From: Pseudoduganella sp.
GTDB taxonomy: Bacteria > Pseudomonadota > Gammaproteobacteria > Burkholderiales > Burkholderiaceae_D
Assembly (NCBI GenBank): GCA_021323265.1
Contig: JAJTCO010000006.1
Coordinates: 1 to 64,000 of the forward strand
Length of the DNA stretch: 64,000 bases
Reading direction: 5' to 3'
The translations under genes were made by a program, and so were the position numbers. Of this stretch, positions 1 to 11,585 are shown in pieces; within the stretch, counting starts at the first letter, position 1, and every line of letters begins with the position of its first letter. The notes under the pieces are model-generated. The model did no database searches. It was not told the DNA's origin and was given only the letters and a program-made list of their open reading frames with translations.

Positions 1-1
1 C

Positions 2-244
2 GCCGCCCAAGTGGCGTTCGACGCCCAGTTCGCGGGCTTCGCCACGTTTTGCGACTGGCAACGCGATGCCGCCTGGGCTTCCCTGGCCGCCATGACGGCC
101 GCTTCCACCGAATTGCTGACCGTCCAGCACCCGCAAGACTTGCTGCAAATTGCCGCCGACCAGGGCCTGCACGCCATCGACCGTGCCCAGGCATTTGGCC
201 GGGAAGCAACAGAAGTGGCTTGGAATAAGCCCCTGTTCCGGTAG
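2..244 (+). CDS. Phasin-like protein, C-terminal part (truncated by window start)
   Basis: The reading frame is already open at the left edge and ends at a TAG at 242-244, so only the last 81 residues are visible. They are Ala/Gln-rich and amphipathic, with no catalytic motif, and look helical. Phasins coat polyhydroxybutyrate granules and are short helical proteins of this kind. The next two genes downstream are PHB thiolase and reductase genes, which supports the call. A GTG at 11 is in frame but is unlikely to be the start, because the frame stays open upstream. The family assignment rests mostly on context and composition. Confidence 0.5.
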   Translation, partial: AAQVAFDAQFAGFATFCDWQRDAAWASLAAMTAASTELLTVQHPQDLLQIAADQGLHAIDRAQAFGREATEVAWNKPLFR

Positions 245-316
245 GCGATTACTGGCCGCACGCCAGGCAGTTAGCTAGAATGCATTGAAGATTTTTCATA
301 CCACCGGAGAAGCAGA

Positions 317-1485
317 ATGGATGATGTAGTTATCGTTGCAGCGGGCCGCACCGCGGTAGGCAAGTTTGGCGGTTCCCTGGCCAAGATCCCGGCAGCAGAG
401 CTGGGCGCACATGTCATCAAGGGCCTGTTGTCCAAGACTGGCATTGATCCCAACAAGTGATCCTGGGTCAGGTATTGACCGCCGGCGTGGGCCAGAATCC
501 TGCCCGCCAGGCCGTGATCAAGTCCGGCCTGCCCAGCGTGATCCCGGGCTACACCATCAACAAGGTATGCGGCAGCGGCCTGAAAGCCACCCACCTGGCG
601 GCGCAAGCCATCAAGTGCGGGGACGCCAACATCATTATCGCCGGCGGCCAGGAAAACATGAGCGCCTCGCCGCACGTGCTGAACGGCTCGCGCGACGGCT
701 TCCGCATGGGCGACGCCAAGATGGTCGACACCATGATCGTCGACGGCCTGTGGGACGTGTACAACCAGTACCACATGGGCATCACCGCTGAAAACGTCGC
801 GAAGAAGTACGACATCTCGCGCGCCCAGCAGGACGAGTTTGCCCTGCAGTCGCAGCTCAAGGCTGAAGCGGCGCAAAAGGCAGGCAAGTTCAAGGACGAG
901 ATCATCCCCCTGGAAATCGTCCAGAAGAAGGGCAGCATCCTGTTCGACCAGGACGAATACGTGAAACCAGGTTCCACGCTGGAAGCCCTGGCCAGCCTGC
1001 GCCCCGCCTTCGACAAGGCCGGTTCCGTCACCGCCGGCAATGCGTCCGGCATCAACGACGGCGCGGCAGCCGTGATCATGATGTCCGCCAGCCAGGCCAA
1101 GCAGCTGGGCCTGACTCCGCTGGCGCGCATCAAGGCCTACGCCTCGTCCGGCCTGGACCCGGCCTTCATGGGCATGGGCCCGGTCACCGCATCGCAACTG
1201 TGCCTGAAGAAGGCCGGCTGGTCGCCGCAAGACCTGGACCTGATGGAAATCAACGAAGCGTTCGCTGCGCAAGCCTGCGCCGTGAACAAGGAAATGGGCT
1301 GGGACACCAGCAAGATTAACGTCAACGGCGGTGCCATTGCCATCGGCCACCCGATCGGCGCTTCCGGCGCCCGCATCCTGGTGACCCTGCTGCATGAAAT
1401 GGTTCGCCGTGACGCGAAGAAGGGCCTGGCCTCGCTGTGCATCGGCGGCGGCATGGGCGTAGCACTGGCAGTTGAGAGGGAATGA
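317..1485 (+). pseudogene. phaA: Acetyl-CoA acetyltransferase (beta-ketothiolase), frameshifted
   Basis: Thiolases condense two acetyl-CoA into acetoacetyl-CoA, the first step of PHB synthesis. The ATG at 317 gives a normal thiolase N-terminus, but the frame stops at 458-460 after 47 residues (ending in GIDPNK). The homologous protein then continues in another frame from 457 ([10 protein letters not shown]) to the stop at 1483-1485. Relative to the usual family sequence (NKV-x-x-V-I-L/M-G), about 10 nt are missing at the junction. All later catalytic residues are intact: the acyl-accepting Cys in KVCGSG (codon 568-570), the His in GHPIGASG and the Cys in CIGGGMG near the end. It is either a true null mutation or a sequence error. 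A GTG at 457 could start a protein lacking the first 47-50 residues. Confidence 0.85.
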
Positions 1486-1516
1486 GCTTTCGTTAAATAA
1501 AAGAGGGGAACATTAA

Positions 1517-2257
1517 ATGGCACGAGTTGCATTGGTAACGGGCGGCATGGGTGGTCTGGGCGAAGCGATTTGCATCAAGCTGGTCGCACTGGGCTACAAA
1601 GTGGTAACGACGTATTCCCCGAGCAATAAGACGCATGAATCGTGGCTGGCCACGATGAAGGACCAGGGCTATAACTTCAAGGCCTACCCTTGCGATGTGT
1701 CGGATTACGATTCGGCGCAGGAGTGCATCAAGGCGGTCGAGCGCGACATCGGCGAAGTGGATGTGCTGGTGAATAACGCCGGCATCACCCGCGACATGAC
1801 CTTCAAGAAGATGGACAAGGTCAACTGGGACGCCGTGATGAAGACCAACCTCGATTCCGTCTTCAACATGACCAAGCCGGTCGCGGACAAGATGGTTGAT
1901 CGTGGCTGGGGCCGCATCATCAACATCTCCTCCGTCAACGGCCAGAAGGGTGCCTTCGGCCAGACCAACTACTCCGCCGCCAAGGCTGGCGTACACGGTT
2001 TCACCAAGGCGCTGGCGCTGGAAGTGGCGCGCAAGGGCGTAACGGTCAACACCATCTCGCCAGGCTATATCGGCACCAAGATGGTGATGGAGATCCCGAA
2101 AGACGTGCTCGATTCGAAGATCATCCCGCAAATCCCGATGGCCCGCCTGGGCAAGCCGGAAGAAGTGGCAGGCCTGGTGGCCTACCTGGCGTCGGAAGAA
2201 GCGGCCTTCGTCACCGGCGCGAACATTGCGATCAACGGCGGCCAGCACATGTCCTGA
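1517..2257 (+). CDS. phaB: Acetoacetyl-CoA reductase (NADPH)
   Basis: This 246-residue short-chain dehydrogenase reduces acetoacetyl-CoA to (R)-3-hydroxybutyryl-CoA for PHB synthesis. It has the TGGMGGLG nucleotide-binding loop (residues 8-15), NNAG (86-89), a catalytic Ser near 138-139 and Tyr152-x3-Lys156. The length and the PGYIGTKM segment fit the PhaB family. It starts 31 nt after the thiolase stop with an AGAGGGG-like ribosome site, so the two genes probably share a transcript. A strong terminator follows at 2284-2320. If the upstream thiolase is truly broken, this enzyme would need acetoacetyl-CoA from another thiolase. Confidence 0.95.
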   Translation: MARVALVTGGMGGLGEAICIKLVALGYKVVTTYSPSNKTHESWLATMKDQGYNFKAYPCDVSDYDSAQECIKAVERDIGEVDVLVNNAGITRDMTFKKMDKVNWDAVMKTNLDSVFNMTKPVADKMVDRGWGRIINISSVNGQKGAFGQTNYSAAKAGVHGFTKALALEVARKGVTVNTISPGYIGTKMVMEIPKDVLDSKIIPQIPMARLGKPEEVAGLVAYLASEEAAFVTGANIAINGGQHMS

Positions 2258-2283
2258 TCGCAGCAAAGAGCAACGCAACACCC

Positions 2284-2320
2284 AAACGCCGTCCGGCCCT
2301 CGCGCCGGCCGGCGTTTGTT
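2284..2320 (+). terminator. Rho-independent terminator of the phaAB unit
   Basis: Two 14-nt arms (2284-2297 and 2304-2317) pair with a single mismatch and form a GC-rich hairpin around a 6-nt loop. The hairpin is flanked by AAA and TTT and followed by TTGTTCC. It starts 26 nt after the phaB stop and lies before the ribosome site of the next gene. Confidence 0.8.
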
Positions 2321-2336
2321 CCTTCTGGAGGCGAAG

Positions 2337-2696
2337 ATGAAGAAATTGTTGCCCATGCTGGCCCTGGCCCTCGCGCCCGTTGCCTGCAGCCGGGAGATCC
2401 CGGAAGACAGGCTGCTGGACATCCTCAACCAGCGCGCCCCGCTGGTCGCGCACATCGGCCCCGTGCTCAAGGTCGAGGTGCTGAGCAGCGCCAAAGCCGC
2501 CGCCCTCAGCGCCGGCACCAGCCGCAGCTGCGAAGTGCGCCTGCTGCACGTGACCGGCAAGAAAGGCTCCACCTATGTCAGCTTCCTGCGCCGCGAAGGG
2601 CAAGGCGAGACAGAATCGGCCCTGACCTGGGCCGACGACCGCCACGCCGCCAGCGGCAAGATGGGCGAGATGCTCTCGCAGCATTGCAAGAGTTGA
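2337..2696 (+). CDS. Small exported (lipo)protein of unknown function
   Basis: This 119-residue protein begins at the ATG at 2337, preceded by a GGAGG-like ribosome site. A longer in-frame extension to 2226 would overlap phaB and the terminator, so it is rejected. The N-terminus is a signal peptide with a lipobox-like end (Leu-Ala ... Pro-Val-Ala-Cys, Cys near 18), which suggests an inner- or outer-membrane lipoprotein. The mature part is charged, with one further Cys pair (SCEV and QHCKS). I do not recognise a family. A terminator upstream makes it a separate unit from phaAB. Confidence 0.65.
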   Translation: MKKLLPMLALALAPVACSREIPEDRLLDILNQRAPLVAHIGPVLKVEVLSSAKAAALSAGTSRSCEVRLLHVTGKKGSTYVSFLRREGQGETESALTWADDRHAASGKMGEMLSQHCKS

Positions 2697-2760
2697 TTGA
2701 CCCAGCCGCCCGCCTCGCATATCGTTCCTTTTCAACAATAACTACGATGGGGAGACGATC

Positions 2761-3156
2761 ATGCAAATTTGGGACATGAACTACTGGGGCATCCTGCTGG
2801 CAGCCGTATCGAGCTTCATGCTGGGCGGCTTGTGGTATTCGCCGGCCCTGTTCGGCAAGATGTGGAACGACGAGAACGGCGGCGTCAAACAGGAAGGCCA
2901 TCCGGCCAAGGTGTTCGGCATCGCCTTCGTGTTCTCCCTGCTGGCCGCCGTCGCCTTCGCGCGCTGGGTTGGCCCGGCGCCATCGCTGGACTACGCGATC
3001 AAGCACGGCATCCTGGCTGGGTTCGGCATGGTGGCCGCCAGTTTCGGCATCAACTACCAGTTCGCCAATCGCAGTTTCAAGTTGTGGCTGATCGACGGCG
3101 GTTACCACACGGCGCAGTTTGTGATCTTTGGTCTCGTGCTGGGGCTCTGGCACTGA
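2761..3156 (+). CDS. DUF1761-type small membrane protein
   Basis: This 131-residue protein has about four hydrophobic segments (near 8-28, 55-75, 82-100 and 112-130) and the DUF1761 pattern: an N-terminal NYWGILLAA segment, then GGLWYSP, then a W-x-x-D-G-x-Y motif near the end. DUF1761 proteins are inner-membrane proteins of unknown role. A GGGGAGA ribosome site sits just before the ATG. It stands alone, with short gaps on both sides. Confidence 0.8.
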   Translation: MQIWDMNYWGILLAAVSSFMLGGLWYSPALFGKMWNDENGGVKQEGHPAKVFGIAFVFSLLAAVAFARWVGPAPSLDYAIKHGILAGFGMVAASFGINYQFANRSFKLWLIDGGYHTAQFVIFGLVLGLWH

Positions 3157-3248
3157 TCCTGGGAAGGCTGGCGGGCAACGATAGATAAAAGCGGCGGCAT
3201 CCGGGCGGAAAATGTCCACCGATATATTAGGAATTCGAGGAACATCTA

Positions 3249-3593
3249 GTGCTGAACGAGCTTGAAAAAAAGAAGGTAGAGAACACCGTGGGAGCCTTCG
3301 TCGCAAGGCGCCGTCCGCCCGCCCACATCCGAAAAGAAGTTGATCTAGATTTCAGGATTACAGGGCAGAGCATAGAGATCTTTGAGATTCGACCTGTTTG
3401 GCGAGGGAACGGAGAAACGCATGAAATTCCTATCGCGAAAGCGACGTTTGTCAGAACGCGCGGCGTTTGGCAGTTGTATTGGCAGCGCAGAGATCTGAAG
3501 TGGCACAGTTATGAGCCGTTGCCGGCGGTTCGAACAATTGAAGAGGTAGTTGCCGAGATTGACGCTGATCCGTGTGCCTGCTTCTGGGGATAA
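3249..3593 (+). CDS. DUF3024-family protein
   Basis: This is a 114-residue soluble protein with a GTG start at 3249 behind a GAGGA ribosome site. It shows the DUF3024 pattern: an N-terminal helix, an IFEIRP-x-W strand, then W-x-L-Y-W-x-R-x-D-x-K-W-H-x-Y in the second half. The function of this family is unknown. It marks the left edge of a lower-GC patch, and neither neighbour suggests a role. Confidence 0.75.
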   Translation: MLNELEKKKVENTVGAFVARRRPPAHIRKEVDLDFRITGQSIEIFEIRPVWRGNGETHEIPIAKATFVRTRGVWQLYWQRRDLKWHSYEPLPAVRTIEEVVAEIDADPCACFWG

Positions 3594-3741
3594 TCGAATT
3601 CCACATCAGTGTGCGCTTAGCAGTCGAGCTCGGCCAGGAGCAGCCCTTCCCCGGAAGCCGCTGGCACTGGCGACAATGTGCGCCAATTAGGGCTGAGGCA
3701 AGGTGATAAACTGTCCGCCATCTAAATCTCTTAGAAATATC

Positions 3742-4044
3742 ATGAAATTGGAATTGACGGCAGGGCAACAGTTGACACGCGGAGCGCTGATTTTGTTCGC
3801 GACAACAGCAATTGTTATGGGTTTTTCTGCTGACAGGATGATGCCGGATGTCCGTGTTTTTACTTTAGGACTTGCTTTGGCGTTTCTTCATGTGGCTTCA
3901 AACAAGCCTGCTCTCATCGACAATCGTCTTTCTTTCAATAAGTCAGGTATGCAGCTCCTTCCGAAAGTTTTGCTAGTGCTATCGGAGCTCTGCATTACCG
4001 TGGCCATGGGCTATTCGGTAGTAAGTATGCTTAGCTTCCATTAG
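3742..4044 (+). CDS. Small membrane protein of unknown function
   Basis: This is a 100-residue protein from the ATG at 3742; a GTG at 3703 is in frame upstream but has no ribosome site. Three hydrophobic segments (near 14-32, 38-55 and 75-95) suggest an inner-membrane protein. Codon use is AT-richer than in the flanking core genes, which points to an accessory gene. I see no recognisable family motif. Confidence 0.5.
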   Translation: MKLELTAGQQLTRGALILFATTAIVMGFSADRMMPDVRVFTLGLALAFLHVASNKPALIDNRLSFNKSGMQLLPKVLLVLSELCITVAMGYSVVSMLSFH

Positions 4045-4099
4045 GCGGCCGAGGGATAGTCACCTGTCGTGGGATTACCGGGATTCCGATGAATCAAGC

Positions 4100-4240
4100 A
4101 TGGGTTACCTCATTAATATGATTCGCAAATACCTGAATGGATGGCGGAGGCTTGGCATTGTGCTCGCTTCAGTTTGGTCTTTCGGCATCGCGCTGATCGC
4201 AAGCTTTGGCAGCGACACGAAGGTCTTCAAACTTCTTTGA
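4100..4240 (+). CDS. Very short membrane-type ORF, possible gene remnant
   Basis: This 46-codon ORF reads MGYLINMIRKYLNGWRRLG followed by one hydrophobic segment and a TGA. The arrangement of a charged, Trp-containing segment then a transmembrane helix resembles the N-terminus of larger bacterial inner-membrane proteins. It may therefore be the truncated front end of one, or a genuine small membrane peptide. It has no strong ribosome site. The rest of the 4045-4462 gap holds nothing else I can support. Confidence 0.3.
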   Translation: MGYLINMIRKYLNGWRRLGIVLASVWSFGIALIASFGSDTKVFKLL

Positions 4241-4462
4241 AATGAAGTGGTTATGACGCGTATGTACCCTGTTCCCGCCGATGCACTTGGAGGACTTGGC
4301 GTATTGATGTGGTGGAGTAGTCGGCCAGGGCGTGGCTCAGGTGGAGTAAATGAAATATTGAAGCGCCGAATACCGCAGCCACAAGCAGACATACTAACTA
4401 TTTTTAACAGGTAAGCTATGGCCTTATGCGAGGCCCATTGACTCTGGAGAAAGGCTAGATAG

Positions 4463-5284
4463 TTGGGAACCACATACAGAAATGACGCAAGAGTAGCCCT
4501 TGATAGAGCGCGCCTCGCACTTGCCGCTAGGGAAGACTCTAATTTGAGATATGCAGCGTTAGAACTCAGAATGGCGCTCGAATGCTTGGTTTATGAACGC
4601 GCCCAAAGCTACAAGGAAGAGCTTTCGAATAAAAGACTAAGTACGTGGCAACCGAAACAGCTGTTGAATATCCTCCTTGAACTCAATCCTAATGCGGATA
4701 AGACGTCTACCATTAGTTTTGGCTTGGAGGAAGAGAAAGGAGTGCCAGCCAAAGAAATGAAGCTTTTGGGAACAGACCGAGTCATTTCGCTGAAAGAGAT
4801 TAAAGAATATTACGATCGGCTCGGATCGTATCTTCACGCTCCGACGATCGAGCAAGCCATGCAAGGGAAGGGAAGTCCAGGCCAAAAACTTCGGAAAAGC
4901 TGCGAGGACTTGTCAAACATAATCGATAGCTCACTCCGCTCCCCGGTATGGAATTCCGATTTTAAGATGACAACGTCAATCGATTGCGAGGATTGCGGAA
5001 CAAAGATTATTCGACGTGTGCATAAGGGCCAAGATAGGTTCGAAGCTGTATGCATCGAGTGCAGTGCTCGGTACATTCTGACTCGAACGGCAGACGACAG
5101 ATTTGCTTGGCGAGCAGACACGCTCGAGTTGGCGTGTGAAGGTTCAGAATGTGGGGAGAAGATCACTGTGCAGCGTCAAGAAATTGCGGAGAATCGTGCG
5201 TGGACATGCCGAGCATGCGGCGGCGAAAACGCGATTGTCCTCGGCGTAAAGTTCACGCCAAGAAGCACTAGCTCGCCAGGGTGA
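4463..5284 (+). CDS. Unknown protein with N-terminal helical domain and paired CxxC zinc ribbon
   Basis: This is a 273-residue protein with a TTG start at 4463 after a GGAGAAAGG-like site. The first ~160 residues are helical and charged, resembling HEPN/DUF4145-type helical bundles, but no HEPN catalytic Arg-x4-His is evident. The C-terminal part has four Cys pairs: CEDC, CIEC, CEGSEC and CRAC. This fits a zinc ribbon-like nucleic-acid or protein-binding module. Base composition is clearly AT-richer than its neighbours, so the gene looks horizontally acquired. No function can be assigned. Confidence 0.6.
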   Translation: MGTTYRNDARVALDRARLALAAREDSNLRYAALELRMALECLVYERAQSYKEELSNKRLSTWQPKQLLNILLELNPNADKTSTISFGLEEEKGVPAKEMKLLGTDRVISLKEIKEYYDRLGSYLHAPTIEQAMQGKGSPGQKLRKSCEDLSNIIDSSLRSPVWNSDFKMTTSIDCEDCGTKIIRRVHKGQDRFEAVCIECSARYILTRTADDRFAWRADTLELACEGSECGEKITVQRQEIAENRAWTCRACGGENAIVLGVKFTPRSTSSPG

Positions 5285-5390
5285 TATTGAAGGCCACAGC
5301 TTAAAGTGGGCGAAGAATCGTATCGATTTCTGTGCAAGGGTAGAGAGAGTTCTGGAAAAGCACATTGATGCGGGCGCGACCAGTCCGTAA
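5250..5390 (+). pseudogene. Probable C-terminal remnant of a lost gene
   Basis: In the +1 frame relative to the preceding gene, an open stretch without a start codon reads GDIEGHSLKWAKNRIDF, then continues CARVERVLEKHIDAG and ends at TAA 5388-5390. Composition and length look like the tail of a real soluble protein, not random sequence. Beyond it, to 5602, further short open stretches in other frames look protein-like but have no start. One of these ends with RWSIEERSEESAWQREA. The 318-nt gap before the next gene therefore appears to hold decayed coding DNA. Confidence 0.35.
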
Positions 5391-5602
5391 GTTTTGAATA
5401 TATCGCATGCGCAATATTGACGACTGGCAGCTTTGGGGTGCGGACCTCGCGGGTTCTCTATGAGGTACATCGAAGTGATATTCTTGACGATGCATTCCGG
5501 TGGAGCATTGAGGAAAGATCGGAGGAAAGCGCTTGGCAACGTGAAGCGTAATTAAGCCCGGTCGTGAAACTGGATCGTGGACGGTAACAGATTGGACGAT
5601 TA

Positions 5603-6916
5603 ATGTACGCATTGCCCGAACTCGAAGACCAGACCCTGCAGCCCGGCGTCAAAGGCTTGCCGATTGTTGAGCCGCTGCGCCAGCATATGATCGGTGCCCA
5701 GCACTGGAACGTGCTGGCCGCCGACACTAGTCTGCCGGTCGCGGTGCTGAAGGAGTCCGCCCTGCAGCACAACCTGGCGTGGATGCGTGCCTTCTGCGAG
5801 CGCCACGGCGTCCTGCTGGCGCCGCACGGCAAAACCACCATGAGCCCGCAGCTGTTCGCGGCGCAGATCGAGAACGGCGCCTGGGGCATCACGCTGGCGA
5901 CCGTGCCGCAGGTGCAGATCGCGGCACGCTTCGGCGTGCGGCGTGTGATCCTGGCCAATGAGCTGGTGGCGCCGGCGGATATACACGCTGCGCTTCGTCT
6001 GCTGCAGGACGATGTGCATTTCGAGTTCTTTGCCCTGGTCGATTCACTGCAGGGTGTGGAGCGCCTGTCGCGTGCCGTGCAGGCGTTCGGGCTTGAGCGG
6101 CCCTTGCCACTGCTGGTGGAGCTGGGCATGAAGGGCAAGCGCGCGGGCTGCCGCGATCCGGAGGAGGTGCTGGCGGTGGCGCGCGCCATTGCCGCTGCGC
6201 CGGGACTGCAACTGGCGGGCATCGAGGGCTATGAAGGCCTGGTGGTGACCGCCGATCGCGCGGCGGATGTGGTGGTCGTCAACGGCTTCCTGCAGCGCAT
6301 GGCGGAAATGCTGCAGGCGATGGCGGACGAAGGCCTGTTCGGTGGCGGGCAGGTGATCATCTCCGCCGGCGGTTCGGCCTATTTCGACCGCGTGGCGAGC
6401 GAGTTTGCCGGGCTGTCAGTCGGCGGCAAGAAGGTACTGCCCATCTTGCGCAGCGGCTGCTACCTGACCAATGACCATGGCTATTACGGCGGCCTGACGA
6501 GCGAACTGGCGGCGCGCGAGGGCGAAGCTGCTGGCGCGGGCCTGCGTCCGGCGCTGGAAGTCTGGACCACGGTCCTGTCGCGCCCCGAGCCGAACCTGGC
6601 GATCCTGGCGCTGGGCAAGCGCGATGCTTCGCACGACCTGGGCCTGCCGCTACCGATTGCCGCGCATCGTCCGGGCGGCTCGGAGGGGAAATTCGGCGGC
6701 GGCGCCCTGGCGCTCCCGCAAGGCGCGGTGATCGACAAAATGAACGACCAGCATGCGTATCTGCGCTGGCCGGAGGGTGCCGCGGCCGATCTGCAGGTCG
6801 GCGACCTGGTGGGCTGCGGCATCTCCCACCCCTGCACCACCTTCGACAAATGGCCGATGATGCTGGTTGTGGATGATGCGTACAACGTCCTGCAAGCCGT
6901 GAACACCTTCTTCTGA
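5603..6916 (+). CDS. D-serine dehydratase-like PLP enzyme (amino acid deaminase)
   Basis: This 437-residue protein has an N-terminal alanine-racemase-type barrel and a C-terminal D-serine dehydratase-like domain. The PLP lysine is Lys77 in APHGKTTMS. The GISHPCTTFDKW motif (His409, Cys411) matches the zinc-binding pair of eukaryotic-type D-serine dehydratases and D-threonine aldolases. Such enzymes deaminate D-serine or related D-hydroxy amino acids in the cytoplasm. GC content returns to the core level here. The gene is followed 37 nt later by a peptidase gene. Substrate preference cannot be read from sequence. Confidence 0.85.
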   Translation: MYALPELEDQTLQPGVKGLPIVEPLRQHMIGAQHWNVLAADTSLPVAVLKESALQHNLAWMRAFCERHGVLLAPHGKTTMSPQLFAAQIENGAWGITLATVPQVQIAARFGVRRVILANELVAPADIHAALRLLQDDVHFEFFALVDSLQGVERLSRAVQAFGLERPLPLLVELGMKGKRAGCRDPEEVLAVARAIAAAPGLQLAGIEGYEGLVVTADRAADVVVVNGFLQRMAEMLQAMADEGLFGGGQVIISAGGSAYFDRVASEFAGLSVGGKKVLPILRSGCYLTNDHGYYGGLTSELAAREGEAAGAGLRPALEVWTTVLSRPEPNLAILALGKRDASHDLGLPLPIAAHRPGGSEGKFGGGALALPQGAVIDKMNDQHAYLRWPEGAAADLQVGDLVGCGISHPCTTFDKWPMMLVVDDAYNVLQAVNTFF

Positions 6917-6953
6917 GCGGTTACAATCTTGGCTTCACGCACAGAGGAATGCC

Positions 6954-7913
6954 ATGCCTGACGCCTTGCCACACCTGTTCCCCCCGATCCAGCCCCGCAA
7001 TAGCGGCATGCTGGCGGTCGACGACATCCACACCATCTACTGGGAGGAAGTGGGCAATCCGAATGGCATTCCGGTGGTCTTCTTCCACGGTGGTCCCGGT
7101 GCCGGGCTGTCGCCGCAGCATCGCCGTTTCTTTAACCCGGACCACTACCGCGTCATCCTGTTCGACCAGCGCGGCGCCGGCAAGTCGACGCCGCTGGGCG
7201 AGGTGCGCAACAACACCACGCCGCTGCTGATCGACGATATCGAGCGGCTGCGCACCATGTTCGGCATCGACAAGTGGCTGGTGTTCGGCGGCTCCTGGGG
7301 TTCCACGCTGGCGCTGGCCTATGGCCAGGCGTATCCCGAGCGCTGCCTTGGCTTCATCCTGCGCGGCATTTTCCTCTGCACGCAGAAGGAGATCGACTGG
7401 TTCCTGGAAGGCTCCGAATGGTTCCATCCGGAGGTGTACGACGAATTCATCGCACCCATCCCGGCCGAGGAGCGCGGCAACCTGCTGCAAGCCTACGTCA
7501 AGCGCATCATGGACCCTGACCCCGGCGTGCACTGGCCCGCCGTGCGCGCCTGGAGCAAGTTCGAAGGCCGCCGCGTCTTCCTGCTGCCGCAGCCGGACGA
7601 AGCGCCATCGGATACGCTGGACCTGGGTGTCGGCCGCATGGAATCGCACTATATGGCGAACCTGGGCTTCTTCACCGAAGGGCAACTGCTGGCCAACGTG
7701 CCCCGCATTGCCCACCTGCCGGCCGTGATCGTGCAGGGCCGCTATGACGTGATCTGTCCGCCTGTGTCGGCCTGGCGCCTGCAGCAGGCCTGGGGCGGCC
7801 ATGCCGTCACGAAGATGATCCCGGATGCCGGCCACGGCGCCATGGAGCAGGGCATCAGCCGCGCCCTCGTCAACGCCACCGAACAATTCCGTCAGAAAGG
7901 GCGCTTCGAATAA
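6954..7913 (+). CDS. pip: Proline iminopeptidase
   Basis: This 319-residue alpha/beta hydrolase releases N-terminal proline from peptides. It has the oxyanion HGGPG motif (45-49), the nucleophile elbow GGSWGS with Ser114, an Asp in the QGRYDVICP segment and the catalytic His in DAGHGA (His294). Length and motifs fit the family S33 prolyl aminopeptidase. The stop codon overlaps the start of the next gene by one base, so the two are probably translationally coupled. Confidence 0.93.
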   Translation: MPDALPHLFPPIQPRNSGMLAVDDIHTIYWEEVGNPNGIPVVFFHGGPGAGLSPQHRRFFNPDHYRVILFDQRGAGKSTPLGEVRNNTTPLLIDDIERLRTMFGIDKWLVFGGSWGSTLALAYGQAYPERCLGFILRGIFLCTQKEIDWFLEGSEWFHPEVYDEFIAPIPAEERGNLLQAYVKRIMDPDPGVHWPAVRAWSKFEGRRVFLLPQPDEAPSDTLDLGVGRMESHYMANLGFFTEGQLLANVPRIAHLPAVIVQGRYDVICPPVSAWRLQQAWGGHAVTKMIPDAGHGAMEQGISRALVNATEQFRQKGRFE

Positions 7914-8365
7914 TGAATCTCCAGCTTGGCGACATCGCCCACATCATCCAGCTTGCGATTGCCCCGGTGTTCATGCTGTCCACCGTCTGCACCAACCTGC
8001 TGGTGCTGCTGAACCGCCTGGCGCGCATCATCGACCGCTCGCGCGTGCTGGAAGAGCGCCTGGATGTCGCCTATAACGATACTTACATGAATGAGCTGGA
8101 CGTGCTGTACCGGCGTTCGCACTTGATCAACGTTGCAATTGCGATGGCCACGGCATGCGGCCTGTTCGTGTGCCTGGTGGTGGCCCTGCTGTTCGTCGGC
8201 GACGCCACCAACGTCACGCTGGACAAATACATCGCCGGCCTGTTCATCGCAGCGATGATTTGCTTGATCGGCAATTTCGGCTACCTGCTGCGCGAAATCT
8301 TCATCGCCTCGACGTTTATGCGTGCCCACCGCCATGTGCGGCACATTGAAAGAAACCAGAACTAA
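7913..8365 (+). CDS. DUF2721-family membrane protein
   Basis: This 150-residue protein has three hydrophobic segments, near 8-30, 68-90 and 100-122. The pattern is that of DUF2721: an N-terminal segment IIQLAIAPVFMLS, then an NRLARIIDR stretch and a C-terminal basic tail. Function is unknown. The start overlaps the stop of the iminopeptidase gene (TAATG) and the next gene starts 8 nt after its stop. All three are probably one transcript. Confidence 0.8.
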   Translation: MNLQLGDIAHIIQLAIAPVFMLSTVCTNLLVLLNRLARIIDRSRVLEERLDVAYNDTYMNELDVLYRRSHLINVAIAMATACGLFVCLVVALLFVGDATNVTLDKYIAGLFIAAMICLIGNFGYLLREIFIASTFMRAHRHVRHIERNQN

Positions 8366-8373
8366 GAACCATC

Positions 8374-8822
8374 ATGCACGATTACAAACGCCCACCTACG
8401 CTGCACCGCTATGGCCCGCGCAGCGAACTCGAACTCGCCCTGAAGGAAGGACAGTTCGTGCTGCGCCCCGTGGGCAGCTTCCTGACCCTGAGCTTCTCGC
8501 AAGCGTGGAAACGTGAGCTGTTCGACCATTTCGGCGCCGACAGCTGCCTGGTGATTCATAACACCGAGGAATTCGGCGAGCGCATCCACCGCGCCGTGCA
8601 GCGCACGCTGCCGAACTGGGCAGGCATTGACGGTGCCGTGGAATACGGCGGCCGCGCCGCCCTGGGCGCCGCCTTTACCAAGACGCGTGAGGATGCGGTC
8701 GAGAAAGAATGGCAATTTGCCTGGCGCTCCATGCAGTCCTCTTCCACCATGAACCCGGTGTTGATCCGTATCGGCAGCCTGGAGAACTTCGCGGAAGTGC
8801 GCGACCGCGACCACTACACCGC

Positions 8823-8826
<4 letters not shown>
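8374..8826 (+). CDS. Conserved hypothetical protein
   Basis: This is a 150-residue soluble protein without a signal peptide or membrane segment. It contains a Gly/Ala-rich stretch (GAVEYGGRAALGAAF) in the middle and a Trp pair near residue 113-117. I cannot place it in a family. It lies last in a short run with the iminopeptidase and DUF2721 genes, and its stop overlaps by 4 nt the stop of the convergent gene on the other strand. Confidence 0.6.
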
Positions 8827-11579
<2,753 letters not shown>

Positions 11580-11585
11580 CCGCTC

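Noticed and set aside
271-1395. Long minus-strand open frame opposite the thiolase
   Set aside because: It is antisense to conserved thiolase sequence, has low-complexity His/Gly/Arg-rich content and no family pattern. It is a shadow of GC-rich coding DNA.
4105-4473. 122-codon minus-strand frame in the low-GC patch
   Set aside because: No ribosome site, no family pattern, and the residue content looks random. The gap is better described as mostly empty with a short plus-strand remnant.
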